This document shows positions 48,397 through 60,028 of a stretch of DNA of 64,000 bases, in pieces (position 1 is the stretch's first letter; each line of letters opens with the position of its first letter). The DNA is from Lateolabrax maculatus. Its lineage: Eukaryota > Chordata > Actinopteri > Acropomatiformes > Lateolabracidae. Made by a program: the position numbers and the translations under genes. The stretch is from assembly GCA_031216445.1 (NCBI GenBank), contig CM062218.1:14554501-14618500 (forward strand), given 5' to 3'. The notes beneath the pieces were generated by a model that worked only from the letters and a program-made list of their open reading frames with translations, was not told the origin of the DNA and made no database searches.

Positions 48397-48769
48397 CCTC
48401 ATGTCCACCGGATGCAGCTACGCCGCATTTTGGTTTTTGTGTCTGGTCTTTGCCTTGGTTTCAGTGTCCCCCTGGAAGCATTTAAGAAGTGTCTTCAAGA
48501 AGTGTCTTGAAGTGTCTTTAAGCAGTCCTTCAGCAGCCATATTTCCATTGTTGTTTGGAGTTGTTTTGACATTTTTAGCCATGCTTGCAGCTCGGCAGTA
48601 CAGACAGCAATGTTGGCGAGGCGTTTGGCCCATTGCTTTGGACCAGGGTTAAATATCTCGACAAGCGTTTGAGGATAGCAGAGAAATGAGCGAGAATGGG
48701 AACCAGTATTCTCTGGCAGCCGTGACTGAGCCAAAACACAACGCAGCTGCCTCCGCTGGACATTTGAGG
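48397..48769. mobile_element. Foldback element in presumed ago2 3' UTR
   Basis: The left end reads cctcatgtccaccggatgc. The minus-strand reading of the right end is cctcaaatgtccagcgga then ggcagctgcg. The arms align for about 40 bases with one small gap (sharing CAGCT.CG and TTTTGG). The 290-base interior has no transposase. It is probably a non-autonomous DNA transposon; no target-site duplication could be fixed. Confidence 0.6.
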
Positions 48770-51545
48770 TTAGGTTCGGGGCTGTAGTCAATGTGACCGT
48801 GACTGTGGAGAACTGTTACCAAGCTTCACCCAACCAGACCAATGCCATCCAACTGATCTACATGCATCCAATCATGCAAGACTCGTGGGTATTTTTGTAT
48901 TTTTCAAAGCATTTCTAGTCTTCAGAATGACTTGGCTTTTTATTTACCAACTTGGAAAAAACTACCTCATAGCAGTGTCAGGTGCTAGCTAATATTAGCC
49001 CTAATTTATAATAATGGTAACAAAATCAAAAAAAATGTTGTGACCAAACCAATACAAGCCAATATCGTGTGAGAGCACTGTTCTTTCCTTTAACCTTAAT
49101 AAATGGAAAACCAAGTAATTATGTATGACTGGTTAGTTGCTTTAGTTGGTTACATTTTAGGGGACCAAATTTTTTGTAATTGGGAGTCTCATTGTTTCAT
49201 GCGAGTCATTCATTTTTCAGAAGACAGTCGAAAACAACCCAGCACAACCTAGGACTCATTCATGTTGTGAAGTAAACTGTAATCATGACCGGATCATATA
49301 TCGACAAACGTGCCATCATACAGTAATTGCTATTCACCATGACCATTTGTTAGTAGTCCAGCAAAATGTTGGCGATATTGAGGAATGTTTGTACTGGCGG
49401 TGATGGTTTATTGGAAAGATGTATGTACAGCAATAATGTTGGTGTGTAGGCTGTGGATCGTTGGTCAAGGCAACGCTCAATAAACATTTTAGACTTTTCG
49501 TTAGCAGGACAATACTTTGTCTCAATATTTGGAACAGGCTCTTTCTGTTTTTATTTCACCAGAATGTTGAAATATTATGGTTTCATACTGGATAGAGCCA
49601 CTCCAGGTGATCAAATGCCTACGTTTCTCTGCCGTGTTAACCCAGTACTGCAATAAAATCAGGGTGGATGTCCCTGTCTCGTACTCTCGTTCATTTCCGC
49701 TTCTCCTATGATTAGCCAGACTCAACGCCATTTTTGTTAAGGCTATAAGATGTAGTTTTGCATGCGACAATTTACAAAGGGAATATACGCATTTGAACAT
49801 TCTTTACAATGCATCAGAACATTGTAAACTTCAAAGAAAGGTACATATGAGGTTGTGGGGCAATTAACTAGAGTTTGTTGTAATTTAATCGAAACTGAAA
49901 ACATCCAGTGTGTTTGTAGTCGTTTTTATGTGTGCCTTTTGTCGGATCTCTCTCTCTCTTCTCCATCGGCCCCAAAATTGGGTTTGTGAGTCCCTTCAAC
50001 ATAAAGGTTTGACAAAATCTGCTGCGCCACATAAAAAAAAAAAAAAATTATTTCCATTTTTAATTATAATGCAACCTTGCGTGTAGATGCTGCATAGAAC
50101 GATCAGTATTTGTGTTTTGCACTTTCAAAGCAGTCTAAAAAAAAAGAAAAGAAATAACTGACGAGGTATTTTATGCTATCAATAGGAATTATAAGGAATA
50201 ATATGACTTTGAAGAGCTTTTCTAAAAAGGTTGATATATCTATATATATTCATGAAGTACCTCATAAGCCTGATATATGCTGCATTGACTTTTTTTTCTG
50301 TAGTGTACTTCATATTGTCCAATAAAATTTTAATTTACCCCTTTTGGGAGGTTTGAATGTCACTACATGCTGTGCACATGCCACAACCAGTAAATCTGAT
50401 CGAGTTCTGTTGTAACAGGTGTACGTTACACCTTGTGGCCAAATGATAATGCGTTATTTATGCAAATCTCACCAGAATATTTCTCAGTTGTAGCCACTTC
50501 ATATTTCTGTGCTCTGTCTTTTTTGTTTTTTTGCATAACCTCTGTGTCTGTGTAGCCAAAAATATCGGGTTTAGTTGACGAAGAGTCAGCGTGCACCAAG
50601 CATCCTGCATGGCTCCTGTGGTATAACACGACTGTTGACTCAGGTATTGTCGTGAAAGGGCTGTATCTGCTTACTGTGTCCCTGTCCCAGACTCCCCCTG
50701 CACCTTTGTCTTAAAATAGCCTTAGATCTACATGTGAGGTTCCTATTTGGCCTTAAAAGTTGAACAAATTATGCACTACAATTTCTACATAGACTTGACA
50801 GAGAGCTCGATTCCCGTTCATACACATTTTTGAAGAGTTCATGTCGTGTCATTGCCATGTTATCTACCTCCTATGAATGTAGGGGCTGTCCTGGAGTTAT
50901 AGTCGACTGCAAAACTTTTGATGTTCTTGCTCTTTAAAGGAAAAACAGACAATCATCTGTAGATTCTTGAAAAATATAAAATATATTCCCCTATTCATTC
51001 ATACATAGAACTGATTCCAGGACACTCCATTTTTCTTGATGTTTTTTTCCCCCTCATTGGCCATTTTCATTTTATACATTGTGCTTTTTTTCATTGTAAG
51101 CCATGATTGAGAAGCAAAGTGACCAAAGTCTCTTGGCAAAGGCAGCCCTGCACAGCCGTGTGAATTCAAACCTCCCTTCATTTGTGTCATTTTGAGCTCA
51201 GTTTTGAGTTGTTGTTTATTTTTTTTTTCTCTATCTTCTCCCTTATTTAAACCACGACATGCCAAAACTGAATTTGCTGTCATTCCTGTTCTGGTGAGGG
51301 TCTTTATGTTGCTGATTTAATTTGTTCACATCCACTGCTAAGCTCCTTGTTCTTGTTGTTGTCAAGTTGTAAGCTTTGATTTCTATTTTACATTTCCTTA
51401 TTTTTGTTAACAATTATGCTTACAGAACACAAGATATGCTGTAAACCCTGTTAGGACATAATGTGAATACGTATCACTTAATATAGTTCACTCTTTGGCT
51501 TGACTGTAAGTTGCGTTAATTAATAAAAATGTTTAAAAATGTTTC

Positions 51546-52600
51546 CTGTTTTGTGGTCACTTTCCTGTTTTAATAGTTTCAAAATTGTATGTTTTTATGC
51601 TCCGATTGAACTATTGTATGACTCATAATTGAAACTTTTTCAGAGCAGACATTTTGACTTTTCATAGTAGAACATCAGGAGGGTTTTGACTTGTGCTGCT
51701 GCATTGTATTAATAAATATGTAGTGGCAATGAAATGACCAGTTCAGTTTATCAGATGATCTGTAACCTACTGTCTGGCATCAGAAATGAATTCAAGCAGT
51801 TGTTTACGCCTTGCAATTAGGTTTGAAGTGATTTAAGGGTCAGTTCAAATGAGTAATTTCCTCATTTACCTTTTTAGCGGTCTTTATCCAAAGACACTTT
51901 AATACAACAGAACCAGCAGGTTTTTTTCCTAAAATGGCAAGTTAAGATGTCTGCTGTGAAAAAGGCCTTGTCAAGAGGAATGGCTTTTCATCTGTGGTGC
52001 TCAAAACAACTTGACTTTCCAGACATAATGTAATAATAATGGTTACTCTGGATTCATTGGAACATTTTCTACCAAAGAAATGGTCACAATGAGAAAACAC
52101 CAGCCTCAGGGTCGCACCTATAATTTCCCCACCAAATTTCAAAGTCAAGTTGTTTTTAAAAATAAGTTTTAAACTGCTCATTTTTAATACAAGCTGTTAA
52201 TTTTGAGTTACGAATAGTAAAACTACTTTTTTGGATACCTTCTTTAAATGACTGTAATCATGTTTGTCCTCAAAACTGCTTCTATTTATAAAAAGAAGCC
52301 AATCTTAATGAGTGTTAAATGTTGTCTAAACACAAGCAGCCATATAAGGACTTTGTTTAAATGAAATACAGTCTTACACTGTCCAAAATATGTTTTAAAT
52401 CAGGGACAATCTGACCAAAGAATAACTGAAAAAGACTGTGAACCAATGGTACTTGGCAGTGGTGCTACAGACATTTTGGTCAATACCCAAAAAGTAACTG
52501 AGGCAAAAAGCAACTGAGATTTGATACCCAGCCTTATGTCATTGATTACCATTAAGGTATACACATGATTTAAAGAAGAAGCTATTTTGTGAGGTCTATT
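51546..52600. other. Spacer between converging ago2 and mpp6 mRNAs
   Basis: AT-rich sequence with no gene, repeat array or element that I can recognise. It lies between the most distal ago2 polyadenylation signal and the most distal plausible mpp6 one. Confidence 0.45.
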
Positions 52601-54012
52601 AAAGTTTATTTGTCATAACTGTGTTGATAAAAATGTTAAAACAAATCTGTAGACATGAGGTTGGTGTGAAAACACAGGCAGTAGGGCTGTTCTCTCAAAC
52701 GTGGCACAGGTTGGCCTCAGGAATTTGAAGAATATCAAAGAAAATGCATATAAAGTCATTTATTTGGATTTGAAATGTAGTTCCTCAAGTTCAACACAGG
52801 TTTCAGAACAAACTATTGGCATTCTTTGAAATAGTTGTTACTTGTTTTGACAAAGATTTACAAAGTTTAAGACAAACGATAGTACTAGTTTTACCCTTTG
52901 GCATTGCTAGTTGCATTTACCATCCAAAGTCATGTGTTAAATTATACATTTATATTACAGCCTGTAGTTGAAATACCAATCAGATAACATTTCTAAATTT
53001 CAAACTTTATTTGGAGTATGATCAGGGCTTTGGCATACTGCAACACTGAAGATAAGGACCATAAAGAAGGGAGTGGGTTTGTGCCACATTCACATATATA
53101 AAACATTAAGAAATTGGCTTATGTAGACAGTAAAGCTGAAGGTCAATGACAACGTTGATGGTCATACCCCAGACAGACAAACAGGCTGATGACAGGATAA
53201 TTAAAAACAAATCAAAGGATCACGTGTGACAAAACACTATAAATCACCACAGTGATGAAAAACTAGTATAAGAACACAAAACTAGACACAATTATCAGAC
53301 AGTGTTTGATCTTGAAAAAAGTACATTATAAATAATTTTTCCTTTTACATACTGGAAGAATTGTGCAGAAACGGGCATTTTAATGCCTTTATTTCTGCCC
53401 AGTTGATCCTATGGATGACACCGATGGAAGAGTTTATGGCCGGCTACGTAAAATCACTAAAGGATTAAGTTATATGGACGTGAAAATAAGACTCAGCTAC
53501 ACAGGTTGCTCGGACGTGGCAATGATGTGTGACGCTGACTGCTCAAACCATCTCCTTTCCTCATCTTCATATTGGAGCTTGGATGGCAATCATAAATCCT
53601 GGATGTCCATGAAAAAAAGACGGACAAGAATACGTGAAATCAAGGGAAACCACTACAAAATAAGACGTGTAACTACAACAATAAATTAATGCAAAAATAT
53701 GGCCCAAGTGATGGGACCAGATTTTTTTGTTTCATTCTCACTGGAATTCCACATTGAATAGAAAGATCTTTCGTAAAAAGTTATAAAATAAATAAGCACT
53801 CTTTCCCTTTGAGTTTTGAGTAGAAAAAAAGTTGCACGGCGTGCAGGCCCAAGAGGAGAAAGAGCAAGTAGAGAAGAACTTTCTTTTCTTTTTTTAATTT
53901 AGCATCTCTGCCCTCTTCTCTTCTTTGGCCTTTGTGGTCAGAAACACACACACATGCTGGTGGGTCAGTGTGACCCGCTCAGAGTGATCAGTGGAAGCAC
54001 TGTAGCCGGTCC
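52600..54012 (-). other. mpp6: Probable mpp6 3' UTR
   Basis: Minus-strand sequence downstream of the mpp6 TGA at 54013-54015. Minus-strand AATAAA signals (TTTATT on +) occur near 53385, 53000, 52755 and 52605. An open frame on the + strand at 53411-53689 (92 codons) has no family resemblance and lies antisense inside this UTR, so it is not called. Confidence 0.5.
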
Positions 54013-54642
54013 TCAGTACACCCAGTTTACCGGGACCCACTGGGGTTCACTGCACAGTTTGTCCACGGCGGCCTGTAACGTCTCAAAGGCCTTGTCCAGG
54101 TTGTCGTTGACGATGGTCAGGTCGAAGTAGTGGCTGTACGCCCTCTGGATCCGGGCGCTCTCATCCACCGTCTTCCTCAGGTCCACATCCTGCCAACACA
54201 CGAAGGACAGGCAACATGTACAAGCTATGGCTGCAAGATACCATACACGCGTCACACGTCAATGGCCGGGTGGGCAAATAAAGGCTGACTGGATAAATGA
54301 GTTGTCGAGTGTAGGATTTGAGTTACTTCCTGGGGGCATTTTGCAGCCCGTGAAGGAAAAAACAGCCAAAAACATCAGGTATTATCCATTATTTTTCTCA
54401 AGAGTTTAATGTGTCATTGCTACTGACACTAGTTTTGATGTACTTGTACTTTACTTGGTCAATTATATAGTATTTTATACTATTATCCCAGTATGTTTCT
54501 GAAAGGTAGATGGTAAAGAAAATAATTGCCCTCCAGATTAACATTTTACGTAGAAACTTCATGATTGCTGTAAGTTGTTGTTACTGATGTTGTTTTAAAC
54601 TACTCAACAATATAATAATAATAAATAACAACAACAACAGCA

Positions 54643-54681
<39 letters not shown>

Positions 54682-57407
54682 GAATATAGTAATACTCTGA
54701 AAGGTGCAATTAGATGGTAAGTAAAAGGATCATTCTTCTTCCACTATTTGATACTTTATGTACATGTTACTACTACTTCTGCTAGTTTTACTTAAATAAA
54801 ACTTTGAATTTAGGACCTTTATATTATATTTACAGTGTGGTATTGCTAACTTTAAAGTTCACTTGATTAGGGTGCCTCTCAGTCGCCACCACACGGGGGT
54901 ATGGATATGGATGTGTGAACGTATATTCAGGCGTTCATATGTCTTCATGATTTTCTTTTTGGGGCGGCTCAGTGGATAATGTTAGCACATCACCATGTGT
55001 CTGCGTGTTGATGATGAGTTATCAACCTACCGTGAGCTGCTTAGTGGTGATGCCTGCGTCCACCACAGCTTTGTGCATGGCCTTGAGTGTATCAAAATCG
55101 GGCGCTGCGATGAACACCACGTAAGGCATGAACTCCGCTGTTTTCAGCACCTTCAGAGCCTGAGGAGAGACACAGCAGGTGACATTACAGCCACTTCAAT
55201 TTCACTTCAGTCCCTTCCGATGCTGCCAAACGTTCTCTCTGAAAGGACCCCGTCTAGCCTTTGACCCCGTCTGAAACTTCTTCCCTTTCTAAGCCTCCTC
55301 TCACCTGTGGGTTGACGTCCAGGATGCAGGTGCGTCCCGTGCCCACCACCTCATGGATGGACTCGATCTTGGTGCCGTACAGGTTGCCGTCGTACTCGCC
55401 GTGCTCCAGGAACCGGCCGGCCTTCACGTCCACCTCCATCTCCGTCCTCGTAGTGAAGTGGTAGGAGTTGCCGTCCAGCTCGTCGTCCCGGGGCCGCCGT
55501 GAAGTGTCTAACAAAACGCTCAGTTAAATGTTTGTTCCCTTTTCTCTGTGTCAGGGTGTGACGCCATTGAGAAAATACAGACAAAAACCAAGCGTGACGT
55601 ACATGGTATAGTGGTGCCAAAGCGAGTGGGTTGGAGGACCATCAGTCGGTTCTTCAGGCTGCGTCGGCCCACGCCCTGAGCACCAATCAGAACCAGCGTC
55701 TTTCTCTGGAAAGCCGGCACCTTTGCCACTTCTTCATAGATCTGCAGCTCATGTCTGTCAAACTCTGTTTAAACACAGGTACAATTATTAGTCAGTGGAA
55801 GAAAAAAAAAAATGCTAAAGATGTCAGATAAAAATCAACAGCATGAAAAGTCTTCGGACCTGCATTCTTGGCTGTCAGGTACATCATCTTCTTCTTCTTC
55901 TTTCCAGCTATGGTTCCACAAAGGATCCCTGCAAAAACGAGTCGAAACATTGATGCACTTGTATTTCTGTGCTCTTACAGCATTTGGCCAGAAGGGGGCA
56001 GGCATGGACCATTTTCTGGCTGCCCGGGCCTTCTTGCCATAAATCAGTCGAGAGCGGTAAAAGCAAGAGAGAAGCGACAGAGGTCTGGCAGCACACCAGT
56101 TGACAGACTTAAGGTCAATCCGTCTTTTCATCGTCGGCGTTGCTAAAGAGGGAAACAGGAAACTTCTGGATGTTTTTAGCTGTAACCAAAGCACAATTCA
56201 CAGTGTTTATCCAAAGCTCAGTTATCAACACCGCTGGAAAAAACCCACACACTAACATACCTGATCCATCAAAGTCTCGAGGAACAAAAGCTTTCCTCTT
56301 CTCTTCCAAGAACTGACTGGGTATCAGTCCCGTAGCCCCGCCGACCACTTGGCACGCCTGCCACAGATTACAGATCAGTTCAAGTCATGAGATCTTTATG
56401 TCCCTGTGACTTTGGACACTCGAAGGAAATAAATGGACGAAAGCTCACCTGCCACCAGTTGGGATCCTCTCTGTTGACAATCTGAAGGATGTCGCCTTTC
56501 TTGAAGGCCATCCCCGCCTCTCGGCAAGGGATCAGGTTGTCGTTGGCTGGGTTGTAGTCAAAATATGGCCGCACATACACCTGTGACGAACACATGCACC
56601 ATTTATTTGCAGTAATTATTCCATACTTATTTGGGGGTTTGTAAGTTTGTCTCCCTGAAAATTAAAAAAAAAAAAAAAAAAAGGTTGCGGACGAAGCACA
56701 CAGGGATGCACATAGAAAAACAAAGACTCAAGCTCAGCATGCCGTCTCACACACTGACACAGCAGCAGTGGCTCATTCACACCCATTAGGCTCGACGTCG
56801 CACACTGCGCCCAACACAGCTGTTCACGCTGCGCCAACAGTGGAGGCTTCTGCCAGAGAGGGTAAGTGCTCTGGCCAGTGTATTCCATTAAACAAGCAGC
56901 CAGAGGAAGCAATAAAACAACCCAGTAAAATATACTGTGCAAGCGTGCCCTGAGCCACAGAGCAGGATGTGATTTTGCATTATGTCTCATTCAGTTTTAG
57001 AGCTGTTCATTCAGTTTAAGCCTCATAAGCATTCCCGAATTTATGTCTATTGGTTCAGGGTGCGCAATATCTTTAGGATCCTTTTTACTCAGGAGCCATA
57101 ACTGGAATTACTGTATATTACTATAAATTACTGTACTTTCCATGTGAGGGCGCATGAGATGACAGGGTGCATGTGTGTGTGTGTGTGGGTATGTGTGTGT
57201 TTGGAGTGTGTGCAAATGACAGAAACAGCTAGTGTGACCTAGATAGCATGTGGAGTGTTATTAATAGGGCTCCCAGGGTTCACATTCCTGCGCAGGGGAT
57301 TGTAGGAGGGCCGCAGGACAGATCACCAGCCCTGTGCCACTGCCCAACATCTGCCACTCGTTACGTAAGTGTGCGTGCTTGTGTTTACATTATCATCTCT
57401 TTTGATA

Positions 57408-57449
<42 letters not shown>

Positions 57450-57834
57450 TACCTGCGGAGGTGCAGGGGCGTCCCGGTAGCTCGGGAGTATTTTCAGTGT
57501 GATCCCTCCGCTGCAGTCCTTGAGCATCTCCTGCAGCTCGGTGGGGTTGTTGCCGACGTCCTTCCCGTTCACCTCCTTTATAATGTCTCCCACGTGGAGC
57601 AGACCCTGCCGGTCAATCATGCCGCCGTGAAGGATCCTAGCGATGACCAGGTCGTCCTTCTCCACCCGAAACGTCACGCCCTGAGAGGACGGAGAGGGCA
57701 GGAGGATGTTTATCCCCTGCACCCTGTAGCATGCACACCCAGTTTCATTCACCTTCACCCACAGTCCCACTGTTCTGACGTCTACTCACACCCTTAATGA
57801 TCCACTTAATCATGTACTCAACCACTCCCCTCCG

Positions 57835-57871
<37 letters not shown>

Positions 57872-59944
57872 GACACATTTAGACTGTCTCGCTCGGCTCA
57901 CCAGTGGCTCTCCGGCCTTCTTTCGGATGCCAATCATGCGCACAGCATCGGCCTGCATCAGAGCGTTGTTGACCGCCGCATCATTGGCCATCTCGGTCGG
58001 GGGCGGGACTTCGTAGCACTTTGACGCCACCATGTCGTGTGCCTCCAGAAGAGACTGAAAGAAAGAAAGAGAGAGTGATGAGGCTTTCCTCTTACAAATG
58101 AAAAGATTGAATTACAGTATGTAACAATTGTAAAGTAGGATAAACAACATCCGCATCTTATGGATTTGACTTTCCAAAAAAAATGAAAAACAATGAAAAT
58201 GCGAACACCAAGCTGTTTAAACACTGAACCAGGAAGATCTGGATGTGCCAAAGTTGTAGCTAAAGCAAAAAAAAACAATCATCTAATGGCTCAAATCCCA
58301 AATATGGATTACCACCAAAATGTAATCAATGAATTATTGGTTTGCTAATTCATTCATCAGCTTTCATCCAAGCCTTTTGAGACGCTAGATACCAGATCTA
58401 CTTTTTAAAATATCTTTCAAACAAACAAACTATTTATTGGGGAAGAAAACAAGTCTGTAAACTCACACAAAATGTGATGTAATATCCAATTCCCTCGCTC
58501 TTTTCTTCCCAAACCCCCTCTCTACCTCTCTCTCTCTCTGTCTGTCTGTCTGTCTGTCTCTCAGTAGGTCAAAAGCGTCTTATCCTTCAGCTTACAGCAC
58601 AAAGGGCTCTGATTGGTGCAGAGGCTCTGCTGGGCTCAGAAGTCTAACTCCTATTGGTCCAGCCTGTGTAAAGCCCCTGGTAGGTCTAAGGATAAAGGTT
58701 AATGTTCTACTGATGCATGAGGACGGGATACAAAACATCAGCGCTGCACTACTGTAACTACAGTCAGAACACTTTAACTCTAGGCTGAGTAAAATTAACA
58801 CTTATTTACAAAGGATATCAGTGGCCTTGAATGCAAAGACAATGCAAAAATATTAGATAAATGTGTCAGTGGTTCAAAATAGTGTCAATTGGCACTTGAA
58901 CATTACTTCCCAAACTGAGTTAAGATTCAATCCACTAGCAGGGCAATTACATCTAGAAATCATGGCTGTTGTACCTTTAACTGTGTGTGTGTGAGTGTTT
59001 GCTCCGCCTCACCTGGAAGTGTGGCTCCTTGAGGATCCTGGACAGTTCGGCCGCGCTGTCGTCTTTAACCTTGAGACTGCTGATGTCGCCCAGGATCTCC
59101 GTCACCAGCTCCACATTGTTGTCCTGCACCGCCTCCAGCTTCACTTCCTCCAGCTGTTCGTGAGCCTGGGAGGGAGAAGAAGACACTCAGGGAGGGCAGA
59201 TGGTTGGGTGCTCCCTGTAACTCTGTGAACTGACTTTTGTCGTGTAATAATGACATTATATTGGATTAGATTTACTGTAGGATTATTTTGCTCTATAAGC
59301 AGGCTGTCAGCCTCATGTTACACTGTCAAAAGTCAAAGGAGCATTTGTTTATGCCATCTTTACAAGTATCAGCCCTGCGGGGAGCAGCTGAATGGTGGAA
59401 AGAGACAGCAGTTTGTGTTGCAGGAACTACAGCTGTCTTCTAACTGAGCTCGCTGCACACTAGACTTCCTACAGCAGTGAAGAAATATGTGTTAGAGCAA
59501 ACGGTTTGTGGCGCTGCAATGCATGCACTGTCAGACAAAAAAAAAAAAACAGCAGCGTAAAGCAGCATCACTTGGTTACTGACAGTACAGTACATATGCA
59601 TTTGTACAATTCTTCTGTGTGCAGACGCACTGAGCACTGTGTGTTAGTCAAAGCCTTAGTGTACTTCAGCACCTCAGCCTCAGCAAGCAAAGCACTGCCG
59701 GCAGCAGCCGGGGGTGAGGGGGCCTCGGAGCTGGCTAGCGGTTAGTCTGCTTGCCGCCTGCTCACCCCGAAGCTATGTGTGTGTGCTACCTTAGCCAGGG
59801 AGCGTACAATTGGACTTTCCATGATGCCGCGCAGGAAGAGCAGGTCGATGTCTTTGGCGCCCGTGGAGGTGGGAAGCTCGCCCACATTGTCCAGCACCTG
59901 CTGCATGGCTGGATGGACGGCGCGAGGGACAACAATACAGACAT

Positions 59945-60028
<84 letters not shown>

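Larger units (their letters stand above)
42826..51545 (+). other. ago2: Probable long ago2 3' UTR
   Basis: After the TGA there are 8.7 kb with no coding exon on either strand. Polyadenylation signals AATAAA occur at 43972-43977, 47305-47310, 49652-49657, 50321-50326 and 51522-51527. The last is followed by GT-rich sequence (tttcctgttttgtggtc), a good downstream element, so the longest mRNA may end near 51545. Long 3' UTRs with multiple ends are known for vertebrate AGO genes. It contains a let-7 8mer site and an inverted-repeat insertion. Parts of this interval may be intergenic if a proximal site dominates. Confidence 0.6.

Noticed and set aside
53411..53689. A 92-codon + strand frame
   Set aside because: It has no family resemblance, no introns or promoter context, and is antisense inside the presumed mpp6 3' UTR.
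54955..55020. ggggcggctcagtggataatgttagcac motif beside mpp6 exon 11, like a tRNA-derived SINE head
   Set aside because: Only about 30 bases are suggestive. No B box, body or tail was found, and it abuts a coding exon.
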